Origin: Trichomonas vaginalis G3 | Lineage: Eukaryota; Parabasalia; Trichomonadida; Trichomonadidae | Reading direction: 5' to 3' | NCBI RefSeq assembly: GCF_026262505.1 | Contig: NC_067207.1 | Location: 26,628,082-26,692,081 of the forward strand | DNA: 64,000 nucleotides | Shown: in pieces, positions 37,656 to 47,971 of the stretch | How the letters are laid out: each line of letters starts with the position of its first letter | How positions within the stretch are numbered: the first letter of the stretch is position 1 | Notes under the pieces: model-generated | Database searches by the model: none | Told to the model about the DNA's origin: nothing | The model's input: only the letters and a program-made list of their open reading frames with translations | Position numbers and translations under genes: made by a program

Positions 37656-38586
37656 TTTCTTATATCCCACATCTAAAAAAGAAGAAAAACCTAAAGAACC
37701 TGATGTTTTCCCTGAATATTATGAAGAACGGATTAAAGATGATGAATATAATGAAATTGAAAGACTGGAAAAAATAAGAGATGAAATAGATGAAAAAATT
37801 AAGGAATTAAGAGAAGTTGAAAAATATAATGAAAATGAAGTAGAGGGTTTAATGAATATCCCAGCTTCAGAATCAGAAGTTCAGAAATCTCATGAAGAAA
37901 GATATAAAAATTATGTCTCGGAATCAACACAAAATTTATTAGATAATGAAATAGACGAAACACTTTCTGATGAAGGTACTAAATTTATTCGTAAACATAA
38001 GTTACAATTTATTGATAATGAAGAATACCCTTGTATCTTACTTTCACCCCCTCTCGATTCCGAAAAATTCAAAAAAGCTCTTAAAAACGTGACATATGCA
38101 ACTAATACAATTAAGAAAGAAGATCATGATATTTACACAAATTATTATTTAAATAAATGCACAGGTGTTGATAAAGTTTTTGATTTATTAGATAAAATAT
38201 CAAAAGAAACCATTGGAACATATAAAATTTTATGTGATTGTGGTTTCATTATTGAAGATACCAATAATGTTTCATATGAAAGAACAGCACCGAAGGAAGA
38301 CGAAGTTGAAAGGTCTATACCATTCGTTATTAAGAACATAAAAGATATGAAAACGTATAAACATTATATTTATTCATTTATTTCAGAAAAAATGGAAGCA
38401 ACCCATAAAACATCTTCTCATCATTTTATAGCTATTCATACATTCCTTTTCAAAGTTGTGAAATTAAATAAGACAGGAATTAGATTTAATGTATCAGGGT
38501 ACGCATTCTTGAGTAAATTAAAATGTATTCGTCACGTCGCAGATGATAAAAATTTATGTGTTCTTAATTCATTTTACGGACTTTAA
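37645..38586 (+). CDS. Element C protein with coiled-coil start and folded end, 313 aa
   Basis: Residues 1-110 are charged and coiled-coil forming (YNEIERLEKIRDEIDEKIKEL). Residues 115-313 form a mixed domain: FIDNEEYPCILLSPPLD, YKILCDCGFIIEDTNN, then AIHTFLFKVVKLNKTGIRF and the end SKLKCIRHVADDKNLCVLN. The Cys pattern near CDCGF could be structural. It is convergent with the capsid-type gene. No family is recognised; intact. Confidence 0.5.
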   Translation: MIYNFLYPTSKKEEKPKEPDVFPEYYEERIKDDEYNEIERLEKIRDEIDEKIKELREVEKYNENEVEGLMNIPASESEVQKSHEERYKNYVSESTQNLLDNEIDETLSDEGTKFIRKHKLQFIDNEEYPCILLSPPLDSEKFKKALKNVTYATNTIKKEDHDIYTNYYLNKCTGVDKVFDLLDKISKETIGTYKILCDCGFIIEDTNNVSYERTAPKEDEVERSIPFVIKNIKDMKTYKHYIYSFISEKMEATHKTSSHHFIAIHTFLFKVVKLNKTGIRFNVSGYAFLSKLKCIRHVADDKNLCVLNSFYGL

Positions 38587-38633
38587 AAAATAAACTTTAT
38601 TTTTATTTATTTTTTTTCTTACAAATGTTCAAA

Positions 38634-39956
38634 CTAGTATGAATTCTCATAATAGCTAGTTAATGAGTCCTCGTATTCTTCTGTGCATTCATTCACTCCA
38701 TCTAAATCAGAAGCTTGAAGCATACGTGTAAAGAATATGTCGCCCACTGTGGTCATCGCTTGATCGGGGAAGTTTCTGGAATCTATAGTGACCTGAAGAC
38801 CTCGAAGCATTGGATTTTCTAAAACCGTTCTTTGCATTGCATTCTTCGGAAATGTTAACACAACATCTGTAACATTATGAAGAGCGTATGAGAAATCTGA
38901 GCTAATACCTTCTGGAGTGATGCAACCTCCATTTAGTGAACGAACGTCAATATGTTGAGCTGGAATCATGAATGGATCTTCCTTACTAAATAAACGTGGT
39001 ATTGCTTTAACTGATTCTTCAATTAAACCGTATCCTGGTGTAATACATTTATCCTCTAAAACTTCCATCTTTGTGCATGAAATAATAACGTCATCAACTG
39101 TTGCGTCAGCAGATGTAGCGGCTAAGGCTGTAATTAATTTGGCAGGAAGTCCGATTTGTTGGAATTTGCGATCATATTTATAAACATGATTCATAATCTT
39201 TTCATAATTTTCATCAGTTATCTTTTCATAAACGTAATTTTGTAAATCAGCAACTCTTAACGGGTCAACCTGACAAAATACTAAAGTATCCCTGAAAACA
39301 TAATATTTAAGAATGATATCACCAAATGATTTAGGATAATCATCGAACGCCTGAAATGCTAACAAATCATTTACCGGAATAATCATATCAAAAGTGATAT
39401 CAACTTCTTTATTTGCGTTCTTGAAAACTTCAGAAGGGTCAATATATTTACCACATACTGAGTTATCATATTTTTGAACATTATTATATAACGAATGAAC
39501 AAACTTTTTAACTTTCCTTTCTGATTTTGGTTTATATGTTGCAAATGCGAAAGATTCACGGGCGCAATCCATTTGAAGATAACCGGCATCACCTCTTTCA
39601 GTTTCTACTTCTAATTGTTTAAAGCTTTGATTTGATGATTTGTAACCAACGAATAAACGCATGCATTTAAAAGCGGCATCACATGTGAAAGCTTTATTTG
39701 AAACTAGAGTTGCTTTAACTTTGCGTTTAATATATGTGTCACCTAATTGGTTCACATCATGAGCTGGATTTGTAATTCTTAAATGAGTTTGTTTATCATC
39801 AAAATATGGAGCATCAGAGTCATAGCATGAACTTTCAAGTTCTCTATAATATCTTCTACCGTCATTCTTTGCGAATATTTCTTTTATCTTTTCGAATGAA
39901 TGAAATACATTTCCATTAATTGGTTTAGTGTTTGGCACTAAATAGTTAGTCGTCAT
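38634..39956 (-). CDS. Major capsid-type protein of element C, shorter lineage
   Basis: 440 residues, intact, from ATG at 39954-39956. The order of beta-rich motifs follows the capsid protein of elements A and B: KRKVKATLVSNK, CMRLFVGYKSSNQSFKQLE, ITFDMIIPVNDLLAFQAF, GDIILKYYVFRDTL. It ends with a conserved-looking block NPMLRGLQVTIDSRNFPDQ and LQASDLDGVNE. It is about 100 residues shorter than the A/B type. I infer a double jelly-roll shell protein of another Polinton-like lineage. It faces two tiny genes, one of which is divergent to it. Confidence 0.65.
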   Translation of the reverse strand: MTTNYLVPNTKPINGNVFHSFEKIKEIFAKNDGRRYYRELESSCYDSDAPYFDDKQTHLRITNPAHDVNQLGDTYIKRKVKATLVSNKAFTCDAAFKCMRLFVGYKSSNQSFKQLEVETERGDAGYLQMDCARESFAFATYKPKSERKVKKFVHSLYNNVQKYDNSVCGKYIDPSEVFKNANKEVDITFDMIIPVNDLLAFQAFDDYPKSFGDIILKYYVFRDTLVFCQVDPLRVADLQNYVYEKITDENYEKIMNHVYKYDRKFQQIGLPAKLITALAATSADATVDDVIISCTKMEVLEDKCITPGYGLIEESVKAIPRLFSKEDPFMIPAQHIDVRSLNGGCITPEGISSDFSYALHNVTDVVLTFPKNAMQRTVLENPMLRGLQVTIDSRNFPDQAMTTVGDIFFTRMLQASDLDGVNECTEEYEDSLTSYYENSY

Positions 39957-40026
39957 TTATTAATAAATAAAAAAATCAAAATTAAAAGATGGAAATGAAT
40001 TTTTAATTTTAATGAAATAATCAACT

Positions 40027-40242
40027 ATGGCTGCAGGTATATTTAAGAAACTGTGGGATAGAGTAAAAAGAGGAGCGAGTAAAGTTTGGGAAACATTGAA
40101 GAAGGGGGCAAATTGGATATTTAAGAATAAAGAAGCAATTAGTGACGTTGCTGAATCAATAACGCCAAAAGCTGCCCCAATAAGAGAAATTTTAAATAAA
40201 GGAGAAAAAGTTTATCAAAGACTACAACCAATACTAAGATAA
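40027..40242 (+). CDS. Tiny membrane-active minor-capsid-like protein 1 of element C
   Basis: 71 residues starting MAAGIFKKLWDRVKRGASKV. It is basic and amphipathic with Trp at regular spacing, then Pro-rich. It shares MAAGxFKKLWD with the convergent gene at 40263, so the two are paralogues. Proteins like this resemble adenovirus pVI/pX in composition and position next to the capsid gene. Intact. Confidence 0.5.
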   Translation: MAAGIFKKLWDRVKRGASKVWETLKKGANWIFKNKEAISDVAESITPKAAPIREILNKGEKVYQRLQPILR

Positions 40243-40262
40243 AAATAATATTTATTTTTCCA

Positions 40263-40499
40263 CTATCTACCCCCTATTTTATTAAGTATTCCTTCAGCTA
40301 TTCCACCAATTGCGTTACCTGCTTGTGCTCCCATCGCCGGATTACCTGCTTTAGTACCTAATACCCCACCTATGATAGTTCCTGCCGTTTTCGCTACTGG
40401 TGCCAAAAAGTTTGCAACAGGTTTAATAACCTTTTTATAAACCCAACCCGCAGCTTTCTTAATTCCATCCCATAATTTTTTAAAGAATCCTGCCGCCAT
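40263..40499 (-). CDS. Tiny membrane-active minor-capsid-like protein 2 of element C
   Basis: 78 residues starting MAAGFFKKLWDGIKKAAGWV, followed by a Gly/Ala-rich hydrophobic stretch (TAGTIIGGVLGTKAGNPAMG) that could insert in a membrane. It is convergent with its paralogue at 40027, with 20 bases between the two stops. Intact. Confidence 0.5.
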   Translation of the reverse strand: MAAGFFKKLWDGIKKAAGWVYKKVIKPVANFLAPVAKTAGTIIGGVLGTKAGNPAMGAQAGNAIGGIAEGILNKIGGR

Positions 40500-40565
40500 T
40501 TCTGATTTAATATTAATTAAAAAACATATTTCATCACTTATATTCTAATTTTTATTTAATGATAA

Positions 40566-40706
40566 ATGAAACCGATGTTAAAAATAAATGAAACAGAGGA
40601 GGAAGAAATAAATGAAAGTAAAAATGTTCAACAAAAAATAAACATTGTTAAACCAATTACTGAAATAAAAATTTTTTCATCTGTTGAAGAATTTAATGAC
40701 TATTAA
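40566..40706 (+). CDS. Short acidic element C protein at the insertion point of element B
   Basis: 46 residues, MKPMLKINETEEEEINESK to EEFNDY, from ATG at 40566. Its stop codon merges with the A run that begins element B, so the insertion lies exactly at or within the 3' end of this gene. The original end of the gene may have been different. Confidence 0.4.
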   Translation: MKPMLKINETEEEEINESKNVQQKINIVKPITEIKIFSSVEEFNDY

Positions 40707-40776
40707 AAAAAAAAAAAAAGGTAGTGGGGCTTCCAGGCACTTCGTGCCCTCTAGCCCTGAAGATGTTTAGTATAAC
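40707..40776. repeat. Left terminal repeat of element B
   Basis: A run, then GGTAGTGGGGCTTCC, hairpin GGCACTTCGTGCC (40736-40748), CTAGCCCTGAAGATG and GTTTAGTATAA, passing straight into the block shared with 30735-30862 of element A. It is shorter than the ends of A. Confidence 0.8.
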
Positions 40777-40986
40777 TTTGTCCGGACAAGTAAGGGTCTA
40801 TCGTCGCTACAGGAAAAGTTACAGGCGTTCCAAGGAAGTAAACTTTGAGAAGCCTTTTCTCCCTTATAGAATGAGATAGGACGGTTATTTTACAAAACTG
40901 ACAACACTTTGACCGAGTAGTTTTTTGTGCTGAACAAAAAGTGTCATATAAACATCTGTCAAAAACAGTTTTTTACTTCACTTAAA

Positions 40987-43900
40987 ATGCCACGTAAGCT
41001 ACGTAAGAATATACGTAAGAGGAAGGGAGCATTGAAACATCCAATAGTAAAACTGACACCACAACAACAGTTGCAACAACAAATTATGAATGACCCCACT
41101 ATGTTGCAACAAATGTCAAGCAACCCTATGCTTTTAAGCCGAGTTATTGGTGCACAGAGTGGAGGTTTAAGAGCGGCACTTTTAGCGAAAATGGCAGGCT
41201 ATGGTGGAGCTGCAGACGGAACAGCTTATAACCCTCAAAGTCAAATGAATTTGAGTTCACTCAAAAAATCAAATAACAGATGTCAAAAAGTCAAACATAG
41301 ACATACAGAAACAAATAAGTGAAAACGAAAAGAAACTAGAATATGACAGACACACAAAGAAACTCAATGAGTTAAACGTAGAGAAAAAGAAGAAAGAAGA
41401 ACAACTGAAAGAACTAAGTACAGAGGAATATGCGAAAAAAGTGTCAGAAAAAGCAGCAGAAGTAGCAAAAATGGAACAAGATGTTATAAATTTGAAAAAC
41501 CATACTACTCAATATAAAGTACTGAAAGATGAAGAAATAAAACAAAAAGCCCTGAAGACATATATGGATAGCGATGAGTATAAAAAGAAGTTGAAGCAAA
41601 TGTAAAGGCAGAAAAACTTTTACAGTTGCAAAACCAAACCGTACAGTATGAAAACTTAGCACAAGAAAGTAAAAATAACGACGCAGCCATGCAAAAGGCA
41701 ATGAAAAGCGCAGAATATATAAAAGCTAATAATGACTGGTTAGATGCCCAAGCCAACGCCAAAGCAGCCCAACTTATAGGGTCAATAAGGACAAAAATAC
41801 AAGCGGATGAAGACAGTTCAAATGAAGCTTTAATGAATGCTGACTTTAAGAACGCCTTCGAAGCTCTTCATAGTAAGGTGAAACTAGTGAACGACTTCTC
41901 ATCTGGAAAGAAACTGAAGTCTGAAGGTTTCGACAAAGAGTTAAGAGAAGTAGCACAAAATATGACGAAAATAACAGATGCAGCAACGAGACAGGCAGTT
42001 CAAAGTGCCTATGACGCCGTTAGAGCAACTGTTGTGGAAAGTCAAGAAAAAGAGTTACAACAGACTAAAACAGACCTAGTAAATGCTTTCTTAAAAACGA
42101 AAAGTCAGGTAGGACATTATGCTGCAGATGGAACATATGTGCCAGCTGGTGGAACTTATATACCACCAAACCCTCCAAGAGAAGCACCTGCACCAGGACT
42201 ACCTAAAACATTTACATCGTCACATGGACACAGACACAGGCATGCACCAAAACCAACAGTTCAAAACACTGCACAACAACCAACAGTTCAAAACACTGCA
42301 CCACAACCAACAGTTCAAAACACTGCACCACAACCAACAGTTCAAAACACTGCACCACAACCAACAGTTCAAAACACTGCACCACAACCAACAGTTCAAA
42401 ACACTGCACCACAACAACCACAAACAGAGCAAGGACATAAAAGAAGTAGAGAACAAGGAAACCAAGAATTCTTAAAAATGCTTAAGGAAAATTATGGTTA
42501 CCCAGATACTCTTGACTTTAGTGACAGATATAAAGAAGCTATTAGAAAGTTCAAGGAAGGAAATACTGACCCGAACCTATTTAGCTTTATGGTTCAGCAC
42601 CAAATGGGATATAATTTCAAACCTGGAAATACAAGCTCGCTAAGGGATATGATTTAATAGCATATCATCCAAATGACATGGATGAATTTACTCCGAGATA
42701 TTTGGTGCAGAGATAAATGATAATTCAACTATCTTCATGAAACGCGTAAAAAATAGAGACGGAAACGAAAAAAAGAAAGTTTATGAGTCCGGATGACTTA
42801 GATAGGGAACTTTTTAAAAACGGTCTCGGAATATATGAAATGCCAGCAGATGAGGTACAAGAAACTCCACAGGAAGAAGTTCAGATACAACCAGACATGG
42901 AAGAAATAGTTCAGCAACAACAGCTAGAAGAGCCAGAAGGAAAACGAACAAGTCCCTCCTTTGGAAACTAACTTCACAGAACTAGATGAAGATTTGGAAC
43001 AGCCGAAAAATCTTGACCCTCAACAAGTGTATGCGGAGAATATGGAATCTTTCCAAAGTCTAAGAAAATTCAGCTGACATAGTAGAAGAATATCGAAAAA
43101 TGTTCGCCGACATACAAAAGACTCCAACATCAGATGAAAATATTCAGCATAGAATGGAAGAACTGAAAAGAAAGTGTACGCAATACAACAATCCTTTTTA
43201 CTTACGACCATATAAACGTTCAACTTTGGCTGAACTCGGTGAAAATAAAAGGTTAAATTTCACCAAAACATATAGAAATGAAACATTGTTTAAAAGTTCA
43301 TTCAGAAACCTAACCAATATGGAAACAAACCTACTTTTGTTTCTGCAGACTATGGAACTACAATGAGATGGGGTCATAAAGCTAATCCGGATAGGTGGTT
43401 CATAAACTTACAACCACAATTCCAAGAAGTTGTAGACGCAATGGAAGTGAATGGGTGAACCAGATATAGCTGGTATTTTCAGCGCGGCTTTAATGCCATT
43501 GAAAGATATGAAAGATGCAGATATTTTGAACCAGTATGAAATGAACATGGCTGATGGAAATATAACACCTGACGTTCTAGAACATTTATCTCAAAGAACT
43601 ACACAGAACATAGAGATGGTATATTTGGTGAAGAGTTTAGAAAGAAAGTTAGGGAGAGAAGGAAGAGAACCTATTGTACATGACCTTGCAAACGAAAGTT
43701 TACAAAATGTCATAAAAACTTACTTTGCAGACAATGAACTGAGAAGGGATGAATATTTAAGAAAACTCAAATGGACAGTACCAAATGAAATGTTAGTATT
43801 GAAAAACATGTTCCTTGACAAAATAAAACCAACTACAGAAATAAATGACGCAAGACTGAAACATTGGTAAACTTTCCCATTCACAAAGATATTATTGGTA

Positions 43901-44346
43901 ACATGGAAAGAAAACCAGAATGGCTACAAAAACATATATTGGAAACGAGCTTATTCCATATGGACAAGCTCTGTTTGAAGAGCTTGAACCGGAAACTCAG
44001 GAAAGAGTCATGCAAACAATACGCGAAGACTCAAATACAAACTATGACGAAATCTTCTCTAGGATATAGGTTACCTGAGATGGGCGACCAGAGCCAAAGG
44101 CAAAAAGGACATGGGAAATTTACAACATACTAGGTGAACATGAGGCAAAGATGCAACAACTTGAAGCAGAGGGCAAGTTACCAAAAGCGACACCAAAGAA
44201 GAAAGGAAGAGTAGAACAAAGTGAAAGTAGTGAAGAAGTAAACTTCATCTAGTGAAAGTAGTGGCAATGAAGGAAAAAGAAGAAGTTAAAAACTCAGTCA
44301 GGAAGAAAGTAAAGCTTGGTCCGAGTGGGTTCTATTATGACACATA
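40987..44346 (+). pseudogene. Large structural-type gene block of element B, broken in several places
   Basis: Counterpart of 27289-30648 in element A, same order: basic start MPRKLRKNIRKRKG, coiled coils, Ala/Lys-rich helices, PTVQNTAPQ repeats, globular part, acidic Glu/Gln linker and Ser/Lys tail. It is the first block inside the terminal repeat here, whereas in A a further 1.2 kb with the 31118 gene lies outside it. It is somewhat more decayed than the A copy. Confidence 0.5.
42255..42417. repeat. 27-base coding repeats (PTVQNTAPQ), element B copy
   Basis: Six near-perfect units, with no 12-base QQPT units as in element A. Confidence 0.85.
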
Positions 44347-44379
44347 AATCCAACTATTCTATATTTTTACCCATATGAA

Positions 44380-45988
44380 ATGTACGCCGCTCAGAATATA
44401 ACGCCAACAGTTTTGGATGCCATGAACGGGAAATGTTTCCGAATGGTATAACGAATGCGACAATGCCATTAGAAGGTCAGAAATAGTTCCTGGAACTTAC
44501 GAATATACAACTGCTGTTTCTTATGGAAACGTAGGTGAGTTTGGAGAAGGTTCTTCAACAACAGTAGATATTGCTTGCGACAGGTTTCATATTATTTCTA
44601 TTGACAACTCATTCTTATACGTGGAACAAGACATTGAAATAAAACCTTCTGCCAAGTTGTCTGACAAGAAAGGTTGCAATGGAATTTTCTATGTCGGATA
44701 CCAATATGCTCCAGAAGTTTTCATGGGATATAAGATATATTCTAACTCTGACTTAGTTCAAACAGTAACATGGGCAAACTATGAATGGTTCGCTTTGAGA
44801 AACTCAGTACAACCACAAGCTAGAGAACAAACAGACCAGTATGCAAATATTGAGAAAATAAGAAGACTTGACCCTAACGTTCCAGGAGTTTATGTTAACC
44901 TTTCTGGACAAACTGCAGCAGCAGTAACCAAAGTAAAACTGAAACTTAGAGTTCCTTTGTCATCTTTCCTCATCTTCAGGTTTTTAAGATACTTGCCAAA
45001 CTGGGCAGGAAAAATTTCTATCGAACTTACTCCAAGCAAAAATAACTTAGTCATTGCACCAACACAAGACCCATTCACTATTACAGACGTAAAGGGAACA
45101 AATCAAACGTCATTCGCCGAATTTTGCAAAGACAAAGTTGACTTAGACTTTGGTTTCTCAAACTTCAACAATGAAGTAAACTATTATTTCAATGCTGCTG
45201 GAACTGCTTGGGACCCAGTTAAGTTCACATGCGAAAAATTTGAATGCAAGAGAATAGAAAGCAGACTTGCAGTCTATATGTTGGACCCAGATATTTCAAA
45301 TGCTTTAGCTGCCAAATATATTGCAGTTCCACTTATGTTCCCTATACACCAAATATCTGTCAAAGACTTTGCAGGTGAAGTTGGAAACCAAAGTGCTGAC
45401 CCAGGTGCAAGAACAGATATTGCTTTAACAACTGCAATGAAACATGCAGATACTATGTTTGTACTGTTCAGACGAACTATAAATGACTATTCTTGTTTCT
45501 ACAACCCCGGTATTAAATATCATATAAACATAGATGGCAAATATTATCCAAGAGAAGAATATTCTACAGTTGAGGATATGAGGTCATACAACTTGACATT
45601 AGATGCTATGAACTTTAACAACAACTTCACAACAACCATTAACCCTGAAATGCAAAGTTCTATTATGCCATATGTGAAAGTATGGACTCATACAGGAGGT
45701 CAAAAAACTCAATATACAAATGGAGACCGTTCAAACTTTTGGCTTGGCATTCCATTTGCTGACTCAGAAGACTTTATGGGTGGTATTTCAACTGTTGGTA
45801 CTGTACAAATACAATATACTGGTGACAGAGACGGTCCAGATGAACTGAGAGCAAAGAAGTTTACAAAACCAATAGCACTTTTCACGGAAGATGCTCTTTT
45901 GAAGATTCGTTCGATGAAACCTGCTGGGGCTCCTCAGATTGGCATAACGACAGCTTCCATCGAGCAGATTTTGGCAGCAGGTCAGTAA
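44380..45988 (+). pseudogene. Major capsid protein gene of element B (double jelly-roll type), broken
   Basis: Nearly identical to the gene at 25653-27256, with the same strands (FHIISIDNSFLYVEQDIEI, LKLRVPLSSFLIFRFL, YNLTLDAMNFNN). The two copies clearly differ in one surface-loop-like stretch at about 45080-45115 (TDVKGTNQTSF here, TIAGTGGAKF in A), while the flanks are the same. Such a local difference suits an exposed capsid loop. Its 3' end overlaps the convergent gene at 45882. Broken. Confidence 0.65.
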
Positions 45989-46301
45989 GTTGTTCTTGAA
46001 CTGACTTCTCTCCGTCAAATATTGACAGTACGCCAGTTTTGACATAATATTGTAAGATAAACTTTCCTTTAGAAATATCTGTAAGTTTTGTTGTTATATT
46101 TTTGTCAACGTCAAGAACTTTCACCATCTCGGTTATACCAACTTTCTTTGCTTTATGAAAATATTTAGGTTCAGCAAAGACTGCTATTCTATAACATTTA
46201 CCATTGTTTGTATAAAGAACTATTCTGTCAATGTATTTGTATTGTTTGTGTGTGTAAACTTTGTTCTGCTTCAATTCGAAGAGATACTCGAATACGTCCA
46301 T
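45882..46301 (-). CDS. MDVFEYLF-type element B protein, 139 aa
   Basis: Open from ATG at 46299-46301 to 45882, overlapping the 3' end of the capsid gene by about 107 bases on the other strand. It starts MDVFEYLFELKQNKVYTHKQY, has a beta-rich middle (IDRIVLYTNNGKCYRIAVF, GKFILQYYVKTGVLSIFDG) and a Ser/Glu-rich end that lies in the overlap. Function unknown. It is head-to-head with the 46319 gene across a 17-base A/T spacer. Confidence 0.5.
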   Translation of the reverse strand: MDVFEYLFELKQNKVYTHKQYKYIDRIVLYTNNGKCYRIAVFAEPKYFHKAKKVGITEMVKVLDVDKNITTKLTDISKGKFILQYYVKTGVLSIFDGEKSVQEQLTDLLPKSARWKLSLCQSEEPQQVSSNESSKEHLP

Positions 46302-46318
46302 CTTTTTTTCTAAGTAAA
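46302..46318. promoter_or_regulatory. Two-way promoter-like spacer, element B copy
   Basis: CTTTTTTTCTAAGTAAA between two divergent ATGs. It is the counterpart of 25327-25344 in element A and slightly changed from it. Confidence 0.45.
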
Positions 46319-46899
46319 ATGTCATTTCCGAAAAATAGAAGCGTAAGTGTTTCAAAAGGTTTAATGGCGGTGGCAGATGTGAAGTTAAATTCACCAACTC
46401 AAACAAACAGTCAAAGTGTTGTTGTCAATGTCAAAGACAGAGATGTTGAAGTGGGGAAACCATACGAAGACGAAGATGGTATAACAATTGTTCCTGTAAA
46501 AGAACAACCAACATATCCTGAAGTTAGCAGAGACTTAAGTTCTGTTGCAGATATTCGAAACGACTACCAACAACTGAAAGACAAACTTCAAACTCAGGAG
46601 AAGATTTGTCAAGCTTTAAGTATAATGTTAAACTTGGTCGAACACAACCCTGTAAAGTGAACTCATATGTCATTGCACCTCATGAAGTCTTGAAAGAACT
46701 ATTGAAACTTTTGACAGAGGCAGACGATATAAACATCAAAGAAATAGAACCCGACATTAGTTGCTGTGGTGTTTCATATAATGTCATTGACAAGATATAC
46801 GTTATGAAAGGAGGTGAAACGTTGAACTTAAAGTATAGTTTCCCAGACGTCATAAAAATATTTGACGACCACAACATTTCATTAAAATTTATTTGCTAA
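46319..46899 (+). pseudogene. Conserved cassette gene of element B (family also at 24746 and 55057), broken
   Basis: Starts MSFPKNRSVSVSKGLMAVADV and ends with the EPDISCCGVSYNVIDKIYV domain and SLKFIC. It has the same neighbours as in element A. Element B also has an intact, diverged member at 55057. Broken. Confidence 0.5.
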
Positions 46900-46905
46900 G
46901 TAAAA

Positions 46906-47137
46906 ATGTCAAAACTTCTTGAAAGATGTTTGAAGAAAAATAATATAGACTTTATTTCATGTAAAGGACTTTACACACTTTTGAACGATATGAAAGACCC
47001 TGTTTTTGTTTGTTCGTGTAGACAAAGGAAAGTTCTATGTCTTTACAAAATATTTGAACTTCTTAGACAGAGAACTTCAAGAAACGCCATGTGAAAGTTT
47101 AGATGAAGTTCTTCTCCACTTTCAGAAAAACTTTTAA
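46906..47137 (+). pseudogene. Small MSKLLERC-type gene of element B, broken
   Basis: Counterpart of the 76-residue gene at 24509-24739. It begins MSKLLERCLKKNNIDFISC, seven bases after the previous stop. Broken. Confidence 0.5.
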
Positions 47138-47147
47138 ATATATATAA

Positions 47148-47944
47148 ATGGCAGAAGATATAATGGTTTATACTATTACGACTAAAAACCCTGAGTCATA
47201 TAATTCTATAACAACAAACTTACAAAGTCCTCAAGGACGATATTGTAAACTAACCTTAAACACAATGACGACTAAAGCCTGTTTTGCTCTTTTGACACCA
47301 GAAGACTTTATTGTTGTGAATGGTAAAAAATACTCCTTTGAAGATACTTACTCAGATATACCACCAACAGGTTTTGTTGACTTATTTAATACTTAAGTAC
47401 GGGTGTAACATGTGCTGCAACTAGAGCAGGTTTCATTATGTTTGGATGTCCGACTGAGTTTACTATAAACGATATGAGCTATAATACAAAACTTATTTCT
47501 GGTTTTTACTACCAACAGTTTCCTATAACAGGAAAAAGTGTCATACAAGGAATGTCTATTCCATTGACATTAAGCACACCAATCTTATATATTGTTTCAA
47601 ACTTAGGTTCAAAGTGTTATTCGAATGTCGACAGAAACTATTATGACCAAAAGATACTTATGCGTATAAACAATACTTTCTCTGCTGGTTTGCCTATTGT
47701 TCATTCGAATGCAGAATTTTCAACTTTAGTGAACTCAAACACTTTGGCAAGTATAACGTTGACATTAGTTGACGCAAACTTTGTTCCTGTAAAACTTTTA
47801 TGTCCTATGTATTTGTCAATGACGGCAGAAAGTTTCGAATTGGAAGATGCAACTGGTGAAAGTATTGTATTACAAGAACAACTTCAACAACAAATAGCTC
47901 AAGAACAACAAATGCAACAAATGCAACAACAAAGTCAAGAATAA
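47148..47944 (+). pseudogene. Minor capsid (penton-like) gene of element B, broken
   Basis: Counterpart of 23703-24498: MAEDIMVYTITTKNPES at the start, ASITLTLVDANFVPVKL near the end and a Gln-rich tail (QEQQMQQMQQQSQE). A second, diverged member is at 56000-56762. Broken. Confidence 0.55.
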
Positions 47945-47971
47945 AAAAATATTTTTTTTATTTTTATAAAA

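Larger units (their letters stand above)
37076..40706. mobile_element. Element C: left part of a second-lineage Polinton-like element, interrupted by element B
   Basis: The left end is put near AGTAGTATATGAGTGCGGG at about 37076, just before tandem repeats, because host sequence precedes it and element genes follow; the matching end is outside the window. It carries a diverged major capsid-type gene, two tiny membrane-active-type genes and three other genes. No breaks were noticed in the visible genes. Element B sits at the stop codon of its last visible gene, so C was there first. The exact border is uncertain. Confidence 0.6.

Noticed and set aside
40705-40718. A run as the poly-A tail of a retroposon
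   Set aside because: It opens a terminal repeat matching both ends of element A, where the other end is a T run in mirror position, and no retroposon sequence precedes it.
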